From NCBI GenBank assembly GCA_951217055.1, contig OX578278.1:38413115-38477114 (forward strand): a DNA stretch of 64,000 nucleotides, read 5' to 3'. Of the stretch, positions 11,745 through 23,000 are shown one piece after another (within the stretch, counting starts at the first letter, position 1; each line of letters starts with the position of its first letter). The DNA is from Gerris lacustris (lineage: Eukaryota; Arthropoda; Insecta; Hemiptera; Gerridae). Made by a program: the position numbers and the translations under genes. The notes under the pieces were generated by a model. The model was not told the origin of the DNA, ran no database searches, and saw only the letters and a list, made by a program, of their open reading frames with translations.

Positions 11745-12001
11745 CTTCAGCAGGACACTCAGAAGATATCTGACTACTAAAAGTAGAGGATGACCCCTCA
11801 TCTGTCTAGTGTGTGGCGAAGAAGAGGAGACGGTTAACCAACCACTTTATGAGAGTGTATAAAGGATATGGAAGATTGCACTTCCATACTTTAGGAACAG
11901 GAGAAATTAGGGTAGAGAAGCTTGAAACAGTAAAGTGGCAAGACATCCTCTCCTTCATAATCCAGACAAAGAGGTTTAAAGGTGAAGCAGAGGTGATTTG
12001 A
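11745..12001 (+). pseudogene. LINE reverse-transcriptase C-terminal fragment, frameshifted
   Basis: One frame gives LICLVCGEEEETVN, which resembles the CxxC-E-ET-H zinc-knuckle at the end of Jockey/R1-type ORF2 proteins. After a one-base frameshift the next frame gives YGRLHFHTLG, LETVKWQDILSFI and KRFKGE, which match the closing residues of such proteins. A TGA follows at the end of the block. Only the C-terminal ~85 codons remain. The LINE clade was not determined. Confidence 0.55.
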
Positions 12002-12630
12002 TGGGCTACTACTACTATTTCAACACAAGTTTAATTATTATCAAATATTTTTATTCATAAACTCAAGTTCGCACATTATTCTGCTCTTTCCTTGTACAAT
12101 CAGAGTTCATTGAAATTTTAGTCTAATTAAATAAAAAGTAAATTCCGAGACTTCTAAATACCGAAGCTTATTGCCATCCATATCCTAAACTGCTTTTCAT
12201 ATTTAAAGACAATCGTGAAGCTTAATTCCAAAATCTTATATATTTAAGCACAAGCCAATGAAGTACCAAGCAAAAAAGCTTTACTCTTATATACTAAAGA
12301 TATATATTATTATAAAACAATTACTTTTTTCTACTGAGAATTTGTGACATGATTAAGTTTATTAATTAAAATTTAAGTTTAATTAAATTTTAAGATTAAA
12401 ATTGACCAGTTTTTTGATTGATCGTTAGACAATAAACTGAGCAAATTTTGATCCATAAGTTTTGAGTTATTTACTATTTATTATTATAAATTTGTATATG
12501 CTTTGAAAATAAAAATGATATTTTAAAACCTTTATATAATGGGAATAAATGAAAGATAATTAATATAAGATAATAAATAAAAGAATGAAATTCTGATTTA
12601 TAATAAAGTTTATATTAGAGCTTTATTCTC

Positions 12631-12826
12631 ATGGAGCATTGAAAACATTTTGAAAGCCCATTCTGGATTGAAAACCTAACACCATTTTAAAAATGTTTCA
12701 AGTCCAATGTCAATACAGCTTTTTCTGGGACATATCGTATTTCTTCATGAAACCTTCATAAAAATGTTTTGTTAACGCTCCCACTTTGGATTTGGCATGA
12801 GTTATCAAAATGTTTTCAATGCCCCA
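12631..12826. mobile_element. Short inverted-repeat MITE (196 bp)
   Basis: Ends are ATGGAGCATTGAAAACATTT and its reverse complement (…AAATGTTTTCAATGCCCCAT), with one or two mismatches. The interior is full of TTTTGAAA/AAAACATT variants. The target duplication is obscured by the ATGG/CCAT palindromic ends. Confidence 0.65.
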
Positions 12827-13109
12827 TAAAAATCGTATAATTATTTACAGTGAAATATTTAGTATTATGAGCACATTTGTTTTAATAATTTTAGCTTTCA
12901 TAAATAAGGATGTTCACTATATTCAAGTAAGGACACTCATGTATTTTACTTAAGTTGATTTTTTTATGTTTTGAAACACCGTACATGTCTACATCGTACA
13001 ATCTTAAAAAATCCCTCTGCATGTGCACAATCTTTTATTTACTCCTATAACTATTTTGAATAAATTTAAATGGTTTTATAAAAGCAGCCCACAGAAGGTC
13101 CCATATTAA

Positions 13110-13973
13110 TTTTAACGGCACTTTTATAGAAAAGGGCCCCCACTTTTTTTTAATCTAATATACTTTCTTACTACCGAATACACACTTTTTATATATAAAA
13201 GCAGGGCTTGATTTGAGGCGGAACGCGGCGGAACAGCGTTCCAGGACCTCCCTCTCTGATAAATAAAAAAATAAAATTATCGGCACTAAGATTTTTTTTT
13301 TTAAATCCTTTGTTAAAATTTTATTTGTCAATGAGTGACTACAAATTTGATTAAGGACATCAATAAATATTTTTCTTTTCAAAATACAAAAAATATCTAT
13401 TTGTTGAGATTATACTACTAAATTATGATAACCTGCAACAACAAAGGTTTTTTTTAAAGGCAGGGATCGTATTAAATAAGTACTGTGCAGAGACGCTGTA
13501 ACGAAACTCCCAATGGCGAGTGAGACAGGGAATGTTTTGTTGATTTAATTATTCGTATAAACCTAAGTACCTATTTATTTATTGAGAGTATAACATCATG
13601 TGGCATGCTAATCAAAAAATTGTTTATAAAAAATACTACTTAAAATTATATAAGTTTCCACACGAAACCCACCTGATTGCAGTGTGGGTTTATGTCTAAA
13701 ACTCTTAAAATGTTTTTGAACGTTTATTTTTCAAAATTTTCCCAGAGGAGGACCCCCGGACCCCCCTTCTACAGAGGTGGGGGGGGGGGGCAAAGAGAGG
13801 GTAGGTGTAGTTCTGGCACCTCAATTTCTATAAATCGAGCACTGTATAAAAGTGTGATATTCCTTTGTCCCAAAGCATATTGGACTGAATATCCCTTTTT
13901 CTTATATGGGATATAAACTCTTCTGTATAAAATCAAAAATGGGGCCCTTTTCTATAAGAGTACCAATTTTAAC
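13110..13973. repeat. Inverted repeat pair with GGGCCCC arms
   Basis: 13110-13140 contains TTATAGAAAAGGGCCCC. Its reverse complement GGGGCCCTTTTCTATAA occurs at 13941-13957, with weaker similarity (TTTTAAC) beyond. This suggests a ~860-bp inverted-repeat element. The interior has a GC-rich GGAACGCGGCGGAACAGCG segment and a G-run at 13779-13790. Confidence 0.45.
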
Positions 13974-14089
13974 TGTCTGTGCTCTATTATTATTGAATAA
14001 AAATAAGTTTGACCCAACTGGGAATCAAAACAGGTCCAAAAAAAAACACTTCCAATTTACTTTTGACCATTCTTCGAATAATAGGACAC

Positions 14090-14125
14090 AAGGAAGCTAT
14101 GTGCCACACTAATTGCCAGACTATT
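14090..14125 (+). repeat. Dispersed motif, copy 1 (TGTGCCACACTAATT)
   Basis: Shares AGGAAG(C/G)TATGTGCCACAC followed by TAATT with 51372-51410 and 57077-57110, all in the same orientation. Copies 1 and 2 also share the following CAGACTAT. It looks like the tail of a dispersed repeat whose bodies have diverged. Confidence 0.6.
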
Positions 14126-15211
14126 TTGTTTCTAGAAACAACACTGATCTTTTATAAAATGAAAATTAGTTTTAAGATTGTGGCATTGTTTGAAATAAAC
14201 AGAGGAATCAATGTAAAAAAAAGTTATATATATATAAACTAAAAATTATCAAAATATTTTAAATAATTTGTATTTTTATTTATTTTTTTTATTATTATAA
14301 TATTTTATTTTTATAATTATATTTTATATTTATTGCACCACTCTTCTGAACCAAAATAATTTAACCGTTTTGTTACTTAATAAACAGTTTCATCATTTTT
14401 TTTAAATATATATTTTTTTTTTTATAAAATCAGTATTTCATTGTTAATATTACTAATATTATTTATTTATTATTTTAATTTTAAAAATTTAATAACAATC
14501 TAAAGTATAAAAACTTCCTTAAATAAAATTTGTGCTTTTTTTTAATTTTATACTGAGACAAAAATGTTATTTATTTATGTTTACATGTTTGGATTATTCA
14601 CCTTACTGTACTTATACCAAATTAAATATAATTATTAAATTTTAATAACTGCTTGTATTAAAAATAAAAGTTAATAATATTTTTGTAATTATACATAAAT
14701 AAAAGAAACTATTACTTTATTTTTAGTCACAAATATGTACCACAGTGGGACCTCTTATATTATAATCTAACTTTCAAAAATAAAATTATTTTTATAATTT
14801 TCGAAGATGTTGTTACAACTACTATTAACTTATTGTTACAACTATTATTAACTTTATTTTTTGAAACATTTTTTTTTTTTTTTTTTTTTTTATTATTGTT
14901 TTTTTTTAAACATTTATTATTATTATTCATATAAGTCATAGAGAACCAAAGCGATTAAGTCTTCAAATTATGAGCTAATATCATTCTAGATATCTTTACT
15001 GTAACTATACTCTATAAAATACAGTTGATGTCTATAAAGAAATTTTAATATGTTATAAGCAGATAATTTAATTTAACCAATGTGTTGTATAGTTCTCTGA
15101 TATTATAAGGTCCTACTATATTTACTCAAAATTATGATTTTTCTAACTATTTTGACTGTACTTGATTTAAATGTATTTTTAGCAAAATAATTATTGTTTT
15201 AAACAAAAATA
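14126..15211. other. Very AT-rich intergenic DNA
   Basis: Long runs of A/T with TTTATTATTA-type simple sequence and a poly-T tract near 14869-14890. Nothing gene-like was seen on either strand. Confidence 0.6.
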
Positions 15212-15215
15212 CGTA

Positions 15216-15480
15216 CAGTAGAACTCAAATTATCCAAATTAATCACGCCAATTTGGATAAGAAGAAATTCTGATGTTTGGATGTAGTCCAGGAATTAAAA
15301 AAAAAATTGTGATTTATAAACGAACATTAGTACAGTAATTTAAAATGACAGTGAAATGCAAATTAATTTATGTGCCAGTTCAGTATAACAATTCTGAACA
15401 ACACTATACATACTCTTGTTATTTTCTCCCATTAGTTTGATTCAGTTGATTTGGGTTCGGATAATTCAAGTTCTACTATG
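15216..15480. mobile_element. pogo/Tigger-like MITE (265 bp)
   Basis: Left end CAGTAGAACTCAAATTATCC; the right end read in reverse complement is CATAGTAGAACTTGAATTAT. Both are flanked by TA (15214-15215 and 15481-15482). CAGTAGAAC…ATTATCC is a pogo-type terminus. Nearly the same length as the related element at 47294-47557. Confidence 0.7.
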
Positions 15481-16022
15481 TATTAATGGTGACACAATGA
15501 ACCCTTGAATCTTAAAAATGGAGGTTTTTGGGGTATATTTATTATAGTAAAAATGTTCTTAAAAAAATTCTCTATTAACCTAGTGTACCCTTGTAATTTT
15601 TAACAAATGCCCAAATATTGAAATAGCTTCAAGTGTAATCTCTTACTTTACTATCTAAACTCTTATTTTAGTTGGTTTGAGCAGTGAAAGCTAATATTAT
15701 TGGTAGATTCTTTTTTAATTATAAATCATATCAGCATTGGGTATAAGAATTTCAAGAAAAGAAGTTAATGAAAACTAAAGAAATTCAGTGTTTTTGTGCC
15801 TTCTGAAATCTTATGTTTTCTTTTATCACTGTGTCACGATCTATACTTATTTAATTTATTATAATTTGTTGGAGGATTCCACTTGCCAAGATTTAAAAAA
15901 AGTAAAAAAAATAATACTCAAAATTTAGGTCTTAAATAAGGCTTACTTTGGCAATATTTCAACCCCTCTTTGGGTGATAATAGGTAAGATCTATGATAAC
16001 ACACTGATTCTATACTTTATTT

Positions 16023-16148
16023 ATTTAAATCAAATTATAATTATTATTTACTACGGGAAACAGACAGTGAAAAATACACTCCAGCGCTGGAGTGTATTTT
16101 TCACTGTCTGTTTCCTGTAGTAAATAATAATTATAATTTGATTTAAAT
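16023..16148. repeat. 126-bp loopless palindrome
   Basis: The two 63-bp arms meet at CCAGC/GCTGG (16085/16086) with no spacer. Base-by-base pairing holds from 16023/16148 to the centre with a single mismatch, 16055 G against 16116 T, which would be a G-U pair in RNA. The arms carry the same CTACGGGAAACAGACAG…AAAAATACACTCCAG and AATTATAATTTGATTTAAAT sequence that flanks a tRNA-like body at 26297-26450. The palindrome therefore looks like a member of that family that has lost the body. The sequence after it (16150-16200) also matches the tail at 26094-26141. Confidence 0.9.
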
Positions 16149-16334
16149 TAAAATTTAAACTTTCCGTAGTATGAAAACTACCAAAAACTTAAAAATTTAT
16201 TTACTTATTTATTTATTAACTAGAGTTAGATTCTGCAAAATTTTAGTCAAAACAAACTTTTTTGGTTTTACGACTAATTGAGATTATAAGGGTAGATTAT
16301 AATAATTTTACACAGTAGCTCAGAAAGTTAGATT

Positions 16335-16425
16335 AGTGGCTCAGAGTTTAGAACTTAAGAGCAATAATAAATCTAGTCCCCTATCCCTTGAGCAAATCTA
16401 AGGATCTATGGTTCATTTCCAAGTC
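16335..16425 (+). repeat. Weak tRNA-like SINE remnant
   Basis: AGTGGCTCAGAGTTTAGAAC and ATGGTTCATTTCC resemble decayed A and B boxes. The spacing is longer than in the other SINE heads here, so this is tentative. Confidence 0.3.
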
Positions 16426-17468
16426 ATGAAGTTTATTTTTATTACTATTTCTTATTTAATAATAAGTTGGTATATTAGATGAATGGTTTTTTGTTAAAAC
16501 CCTCTAATTGTTTTTGTGAATCTCTCTAAAAATTTATTTATTTCCTTATTGTCAGTATTTTATTCTTTTAATTACTTTATTTTTAATTAAATATTTTTAA
16601 AAAATTACCTTTACAAAAAAAAAGAAACATATATTATAAGATTATTTGTATAAAATATAAACAGAACCAGAGATATTTTTGCCGATCAAATAAAAAAAAA
16701 ATTATAATATGTATATTAATTGTGATATTTTCTTATTTTAAGGTATTTTTTTAATAATTGTCAAAAAAATATATTATTTTGTACAACCTAACAAAAAAAA
16801 TGAAAGTTTTTGATTTGATATAGTGTTTTTATTTAAATATATATATATGCCACCATTGTTGGCCTACCTTAAGAACAAATTTCACCCTAAAATTGTTGTA
16901 ACTACATTTTGTTTTGTAGAATATTTCAAACTCCTCCTTTAGGACTTATCCATCAAAATATTTTTCATTCAAATTTTTGTTCTTTTTATTTTGATGAAAA
17001 AGTAAGAATTAACATAAAAACAACTGCCAACAATTGACTAATTTACCTTAAATATTTTTTTTACATTTACTATCTTCAATGAATATTGATAAATCTATCT
17101 TTGTAAAATAATACAGAGCAGTCAATCCTTAACTTTTTGTTAAGATCTAAGATCTTAACAATAATTAAAAATTACTAGATGAAAAACTAATAGATGTTTA
17201 GCGCAAAATGGTAACAACTAAACTAACATATTGTTTCTTCCTAGAAAACAAGGGAGTATGGTTGATCACTTACAATAACATTAGTTCACATGAACTAACT
17301 TTATCCCTTGATCTCGAATAGCACCACTCTAGTCAAGAAAAAAGATGAGCTTCCAATTAATCAATTTTTTTTTATATCATAAATTAAAGAACAACCTAAA
17401 TTGTGGGATGTCATTGGACAACAAAATAAAGTCATTGTTTCCCAGGTTTAGGCATAACGTTTCAAATC

Positions 17469-17838
17469 CTTTTTAGGGTTTCGTTGGTAAAACCAAAAAA
17501 AGAAACCCTTATAGTTTCGTTCATGTGTCTGTCTGTCTGTCACTCTGTACGGTTCCAATAACTTTTGAATAAAAAGAGATAGAAAAGTGAAACTTTCCAA
17601 TATTAAAGATCGTTTTGACGCGCACACAGGAAAAATATAGCGAACTCAAAATTATCAGCTGTTCAAATCCAAAATGGCGGATAACTCACGTCATGCGAAC
17701 ACAATGTTTTTTTTTTTAAATTTGAGTGGGGTATTAAATGAAAGGTATTGAAGAGTAGATTACAAAATATATAACACTTGTAGAAAGCGTTTATTTTTCA
17801 ACGCCATTTTTGTCAAAAAACATCAAAATTTTGCTGTG
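17469..17838 (+). repeat. Dispersed repeat family A, copy 2
   Basis: Second copy of the repeat at 132-500, same orientation, colinear apart from small indels and a shortened T-run. Confidence 0.8.
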
Positions 17839-18242
17839 TGCGGACTGGTCTGTGCTGTCGAGCTGATTTCCCCCAGTTCAAAAACTGTATTTGCCAAAAA
17901 ATCACATCGAATAGTCGCCATCTGAATTGCTGCCTCGTATTTATAAAACTATTTATGTGAAAAGAGTTGTGTGGACCTGGCCTATATCAATTTTTGTGAT
18001 ATATTCAATATTTTATTTTCCAAAGTTAACTTAAAATCAAGATGAACTCCTAGAAATTTGACAGTGGTAATCTGACACTGATATCAAATTTTAACATGGA
18101 AGCCAAGGCTAGAATGTCCTAGGAAAACACAGTCGACCTTATGCTAGAAAAGGCTTGAATTCCTGTCTAGTGGTGTCCTCTGCTAGTAATCTATCAGACT
18201 AAACCCTTGCATAGAGTCCCACGAGAAGTCTAGTATTTCTGA

Positions 18243-18300
18243 CAGTGCCGGATTTACCACTAGGCCGTAGGGCCGCGGGCTTAGGGGAGGCCGCAGATAT
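18243..18300 (+). repeat. hAT-like terminus fragment
   Basis: CAGTGCCGGATTTACCACTA followed by GC-rich AGGCCGTAGGGCCGCGGGCTT is a common insect hAT MITE start. The partner end was not found, so it appears truncated. Confidence 0.35.
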
Positions 18301-18559
18301 AGGCAATACATTGATATGGCTTGCCGCTCAGCGCCTTTGACTTTGACACAGTATATTCTAAGGAGTATTTCTTGAATTTGAGTATGATCCTGAGTACTAA
18401 GTTAGTTAAAAGACCAAATATAAAGTTGATATTAGCTTGTCACTTGATGGTTAATTATTCAATTACTACTCCAAATAAGAGTGGTCACCTATCAAGTAAC
18501 AAGCTAACTTATCTTGATTTTTGGTCTACTAACTGGGTTTGTACTCAGGATCATTAAAA

Positions 18560-19140
18560 TCACATTTTTCACCAAAATGGCCGCTCTCCATAGTTTTTTT
18601 TTTTTTTCTTCTTTTTTTTCAAATGCCTATTACCAAGGTGACGAGCTTATGTTCGGGAAGACAAACTTAGCTGACCACATATATTTTAGAGGTACCAAAA
18701 GATTAACTTGATGTTAGTCAATCACTCTTTTGCAAGCTATCTCCTGAGCTATACATTTTATATTTATAAGTTTCTAAAAAAGGTTCTACAAATAAATAAA
18801 ATTCAATAAAAAGTGTGAGTTCTATCGGCCTATTTATAAAAACCTAACCATATATTATGAAGTACATAAAACCAATTTATTTATCAACTATTTCAAGAGT
18901 TCAAAAAAATCTTCCAATTCATTATAGTTTATTATACTATTTTGACATTAGTTAAGTTAAGTTAGGCCTAGGAATATTAACTTAACATACGGTTTTGTAA
19001 AAAAATCCAAGTAAACCTAATTATAGAACTTCATATAGTTCATAAAAACTAGGATAAAAAAACAATGTGGGGGGGGACTTTAACCAACAACGACACATTG
19101 TTTGATAGATTGATTACCATAAAATGTGTAATCTAATGGA
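18560..19140. other. Intergenic DNA upstream of the TSP1 gene
   Basis: AT-rich, with a short T-run near 18594-18620 and GTTAAGTTAAGTTAGGCCTA near 18951-18970. No gene was recognised. Confidence 0.5.
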
Positions 19141-19206
19141 TAAAAGTCAAACTGTGTCAATATAAAAGGATCCTGTCTGTAAAGCCTTTTAAAATGCTCT
19201 ATTTTG
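19141..19206 (+). promoter_or_regulatory. Upstream duplicate of the TSP1 gene core promoter
   Basis: 66 bp that match 19632-19697 at 64 positions, including the TATA box TATAAAAG (19161-19168) and everything up to TATTTTG. In this copy TATTTTG is followed by TTCTTCC instead of the start codon, so no coding sequence was duplicated. Confidence 0.75.
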
Positions 19207-19631
19207 TTCTTCCAAAAAACAAATAAATATACATTTGATGCATAATAAATTAATACTTTACACTACTTCAATTTTAATTACCTCCTACATCTTTTACCCA
19301 GTTCACTTTGATTGTACACACCAAATCCTTGTTACAAAATAAAACTATGTCTATAATTTTGTAACTGTTTATTTATTTATTTATTTTATTTATGAAATAT
19401 TAAGTAAAACTGATGAAAGCTATTTCATATTAATAGCTAGGTAGGATGGTGAGAATTACCACCCCTTCGTGACACAGATTTCACAGGAAAACCAAGCTGT
19501 TTATGATGAGTCTACCCGTAGAAGCCTATGCACCAAGTTTTGGTGAGAATTAGTCAAGTTCCAATCATAGTATCTTGACATTCTGAACTGACATTGTTAT
19601 TAACAGGTGGAAACATTTATTTTGACAGGGG

Positions 19632-19697
19632 TAAAAGTCAAAATGTGTCAATATAAAAGGATCCTGTCTCTAAAGCCTTTTAAAATGCTCTATTTTG
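19632..19697 (+). promoter_or_regulatory. Core promoter and 5' leader of the TSP1 gene
   Basis: Contains TATAAAAG at 19652-19659, 39 bp before the start codon at 19698. A transcription start ~30 bp downstream of the TATA box would leave a leader of only about 15 bases. An upstream out-of-frame ATG at 19685-19687 would lie within or before this leader. The TATA assignment is from sequence only. Confidence 0.55.
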
Positions 19698-20088
19698 ATG
19701 GTATATTATGTAGCGGCTCTGATAATTTGTCTGGTTTTCCTCAGCAGGGCTGTTCATTCTTTCGCTTCTCGTGAGATCCGTTATGCCCACCAACAGATAA
19801 CCCCCAATAAAAAGGTCATCAAGATGTTTAACAGCAACATCTGGAAACAAATCAATGAAGAACAGTCGACAGCAAGAAACACGAAAACACATTTCCACAG
19901 CAACTCAACTTGGTCTTCTAATTTCACTGGGGATCCGTACTTCGACGGATATCTCGGCAGACATCCAGTAGTCATTAAGGCTGGCATGTTTGAAGCCCTG
20001 AGGAATATTCTTGATAGAAAATCGACTAAGATAACAAATTATTATGATCCCAGCATTAAAGACAAAGTCTGCAAACTCCAAAGAAAAG
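19698..20088 (+). CDS. TSP1 gene exon 1 (signal peptide and N-terminal region)
   Basis: Codes for 130 residues plus one base. Ends CKLQRK at a GTATTA donor, a non-consensus +3/+4 but in phase with exon 2. Past the signal peptide it is hydrophilic and not recognised, with DPYFDGYLGRHPVVIKAGMF as the most structured-looking part. Confidence 0.85.
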
Positions 20089-23000
20089 GTATTATTGATT
20101 CAACTAGTTAGTCTTCTCAGAAGTAACAATAAATAAATTTAAAATTCAACTAGGCAAACTGGAACTGTAAACTATTTATACAAATGGTGTTATAATTGGG
20201 GTTAATATGCACTTAGATTTTACTGTAATGGCAGCAGAATCTACAAATTCACATGAATGGCATGCGATGTGAATGTGCAGTCAGTTCTCTCTTCATTCAC
20301 CTTGTCAATCCCCATGCAACTTGTGATGATCATACTGGGAGCATTTTTTGGGAGGAATCAGAGGCTTGTATTGATGAGGCAAACATTTGGCGGAGTGATT
20401 AAACGGTCATTGGAACGCTATGTGGGCATGAACTGACAAATGCCACTCGCGAGAATGTGTAGATTCGGTATTACACTTCACTGTCTTTGAAGATGCACCC
20501 TATATCCAGTGCTGAGAGCAACTTCAGGGGAGGTGTTACTATATACAGAGGTGTATATATACATTTAGGTGTTGCTGTTATAACTGAACAATTCAATTTT
20601 ACTGTTATAATAGGTGTTTTGGTACTCAATAAGTGATGTAACACAGCTTCCATTAAAAGAGTATATTTACATAAAAAGAGTTAAACAAAATAATGCATGT
20701 CTCTGCCACATAGAGTGATAATTTTATTATAAAAGAGGGGACTTATAAAATAGATCAATATCATTTACAGTAAACACTTTTCAATTTTACATCCTTTCAT
20801 GTCTTGTCTTTTGTTATATATTTTGTTTTATGGTTTTTATTTATTTATTTTTATTTGTACTAGGTTCATTTGTTTCTGCAAAACCTGTTAGAGGCAAGAT
20901 ATTAAGCTTTAAGAAACCAAAGTCAACTACGATTAAGAGTTTACTGTCTCAAAAAAAAAGTCCTGAAAATAATGTAACGGGTTTAGAATTCTTATCTAAT
21001 ATTAATGAAGCGAGTCAACGCCTTGAAAAGATTGCTGATAAAATGGAGGAAGAGCTTAAGAACCTAACAAAAATCAGATTAACTATGGAGAGATCAGTGT
21101 GCCGCCACAAAGGTAACATGTTTTTTAAAATGCTAGCAGAGGATGTCATTTTGGCATGAAAGTGTTAACTTTGTGCACTGCTTTTATCATCAAATTTTAT
21201 ATTTTAAATCATTATTTTGATCAGAAAAAGCCCATTAATTTAGGTCTATCTTGAGAACTTATTTATAAAGACATCTTTTTGTAGCTTCATCTTCTATAAT
21301 GCATATACAGGGTTTGAACTTAAAAAATTTATATATTTACACTTCAAATTCAACCTTTTGTAGAACCCAATTCAATTTTTTTCCAATAAAGAAAAAAAAG
21401 GGTTTTAATCTTCAATACATATTAAGAAAAAATCAAATGATGACAATATCTTGGATATTTATTAATTCATCCATGATACAAGATACTGTTACAAAAAAAA
21501 CAAAAAACTTATTGCGACATAATATGTACTTGATTTGAAAAAATCCCAGATAATTTTGGAATGTTTTAAGCATTATTAATTAACTTATATTTATTGTTTG
21601 TTGTTATTTTAGATTAATTAAAGATTGATAATGACCTTAAAATAGGGTCGAAACGTCTCGTTAATGAAGAATTAAGTGTTTTTATATTACTACCACACCT
21701 TATTCATCCAACAACTTAAATTTTAAGAATCAAAAAATCCCAGATTGATTTTATATAAACAATAAATTGATTTCTTCCTTTCTTTTTCTTATATCATAAT
21801 CAATATCATATATAATATAGCTGAACATAGGGGTAGCCGCACACTGGGCAACTTTTAATCTCGGTGACTAAATAATTTAGTCGCCTGGCAGTTGCCTGCT
21901 ACTCCACCAAGCGCACACGGGAAACTAAATAGTTGATCACTTTCAAAATGCATTTATCGAAAGTGCATGTGTTTCTTCCCTGGTTTTAAGAAGGAAGAAA
22001 AAGTACAGAGAATTTTGGATCCATCCGCTAATTAGCAAAAGACTGATAGGACAATTTCATAAATTGTTTGGCAGTTAAAAAAAATTCAAAAAAAAATTAA
22101 TAATTATTTTCACATGGGTGAGGAAAGTTTTGAGAACCTTTTGATGCTGGTAGAACCTCCTATTTAATATCAGGATACAAATATACAGTACAACCAGAGG
22201 AATTATTAGCAGTAACTAAGTAAACAAATTGTCAATTGAGATTTGAGATATCAACTTTTAATCGCCCGTGTGTGGGGACACGTCTAATGCACTATGTTTC
22301 ATTTCGTCGGCAACAGTTGTCTCACTCAAAGAATCGAACAAGTTGGAATTTTTAAATCGCCAAACTATTTAATCACTATTGTGCGGACCACCATAAGATA
22401 TCTTGTGTTCTACTTTTGGTGATTAAAAGTTGCTTGGAAAAAATCACCAGTGTGCGGGGGCCCTAAGTTTATCTATATTTCACCCTACACCTGGGCTTCT
22501 TTCTACAGACTGGTATAATTTTTTCTCCACAGTCTCATAAAAAATACAGAGTAAATTAAAAAAAAAAAAAAAAAAAACTTCACAAAAACATTGTCATTAG
22601 TATACATGTACTGGAAATGATTTTTAAAACATAATTTAATTTGAATCTCACCTGTTTGACAATTAGAGGCAAAATGTTGTAGATAGACCTGTTGGACTGA
22701 GGGCTGTTGTAGGACTTGGTTCCACATGTCTGAACATTTGTGGGCCCTTTAGGAATCCCCGTATGTATATCTTAGAAAGATATTCAAAATTAGACATGTT
22801 TCAGCTGTGAAGGTTGAAGATAAAAAGAAGAAGTGGGGAGCATGGTCATCTTGGTCAGCTTGCAGTGTTACCTGTGGCGTAGGTAAAACCATCACTAATT
22901 TACTTATACAATTTTGAGCATTGCTTCATTTTTTGGATATTATTTGGTAGGCCCACCACAGATTATTATTATTATTATTTATTTGGATAAAGAACCTAGG

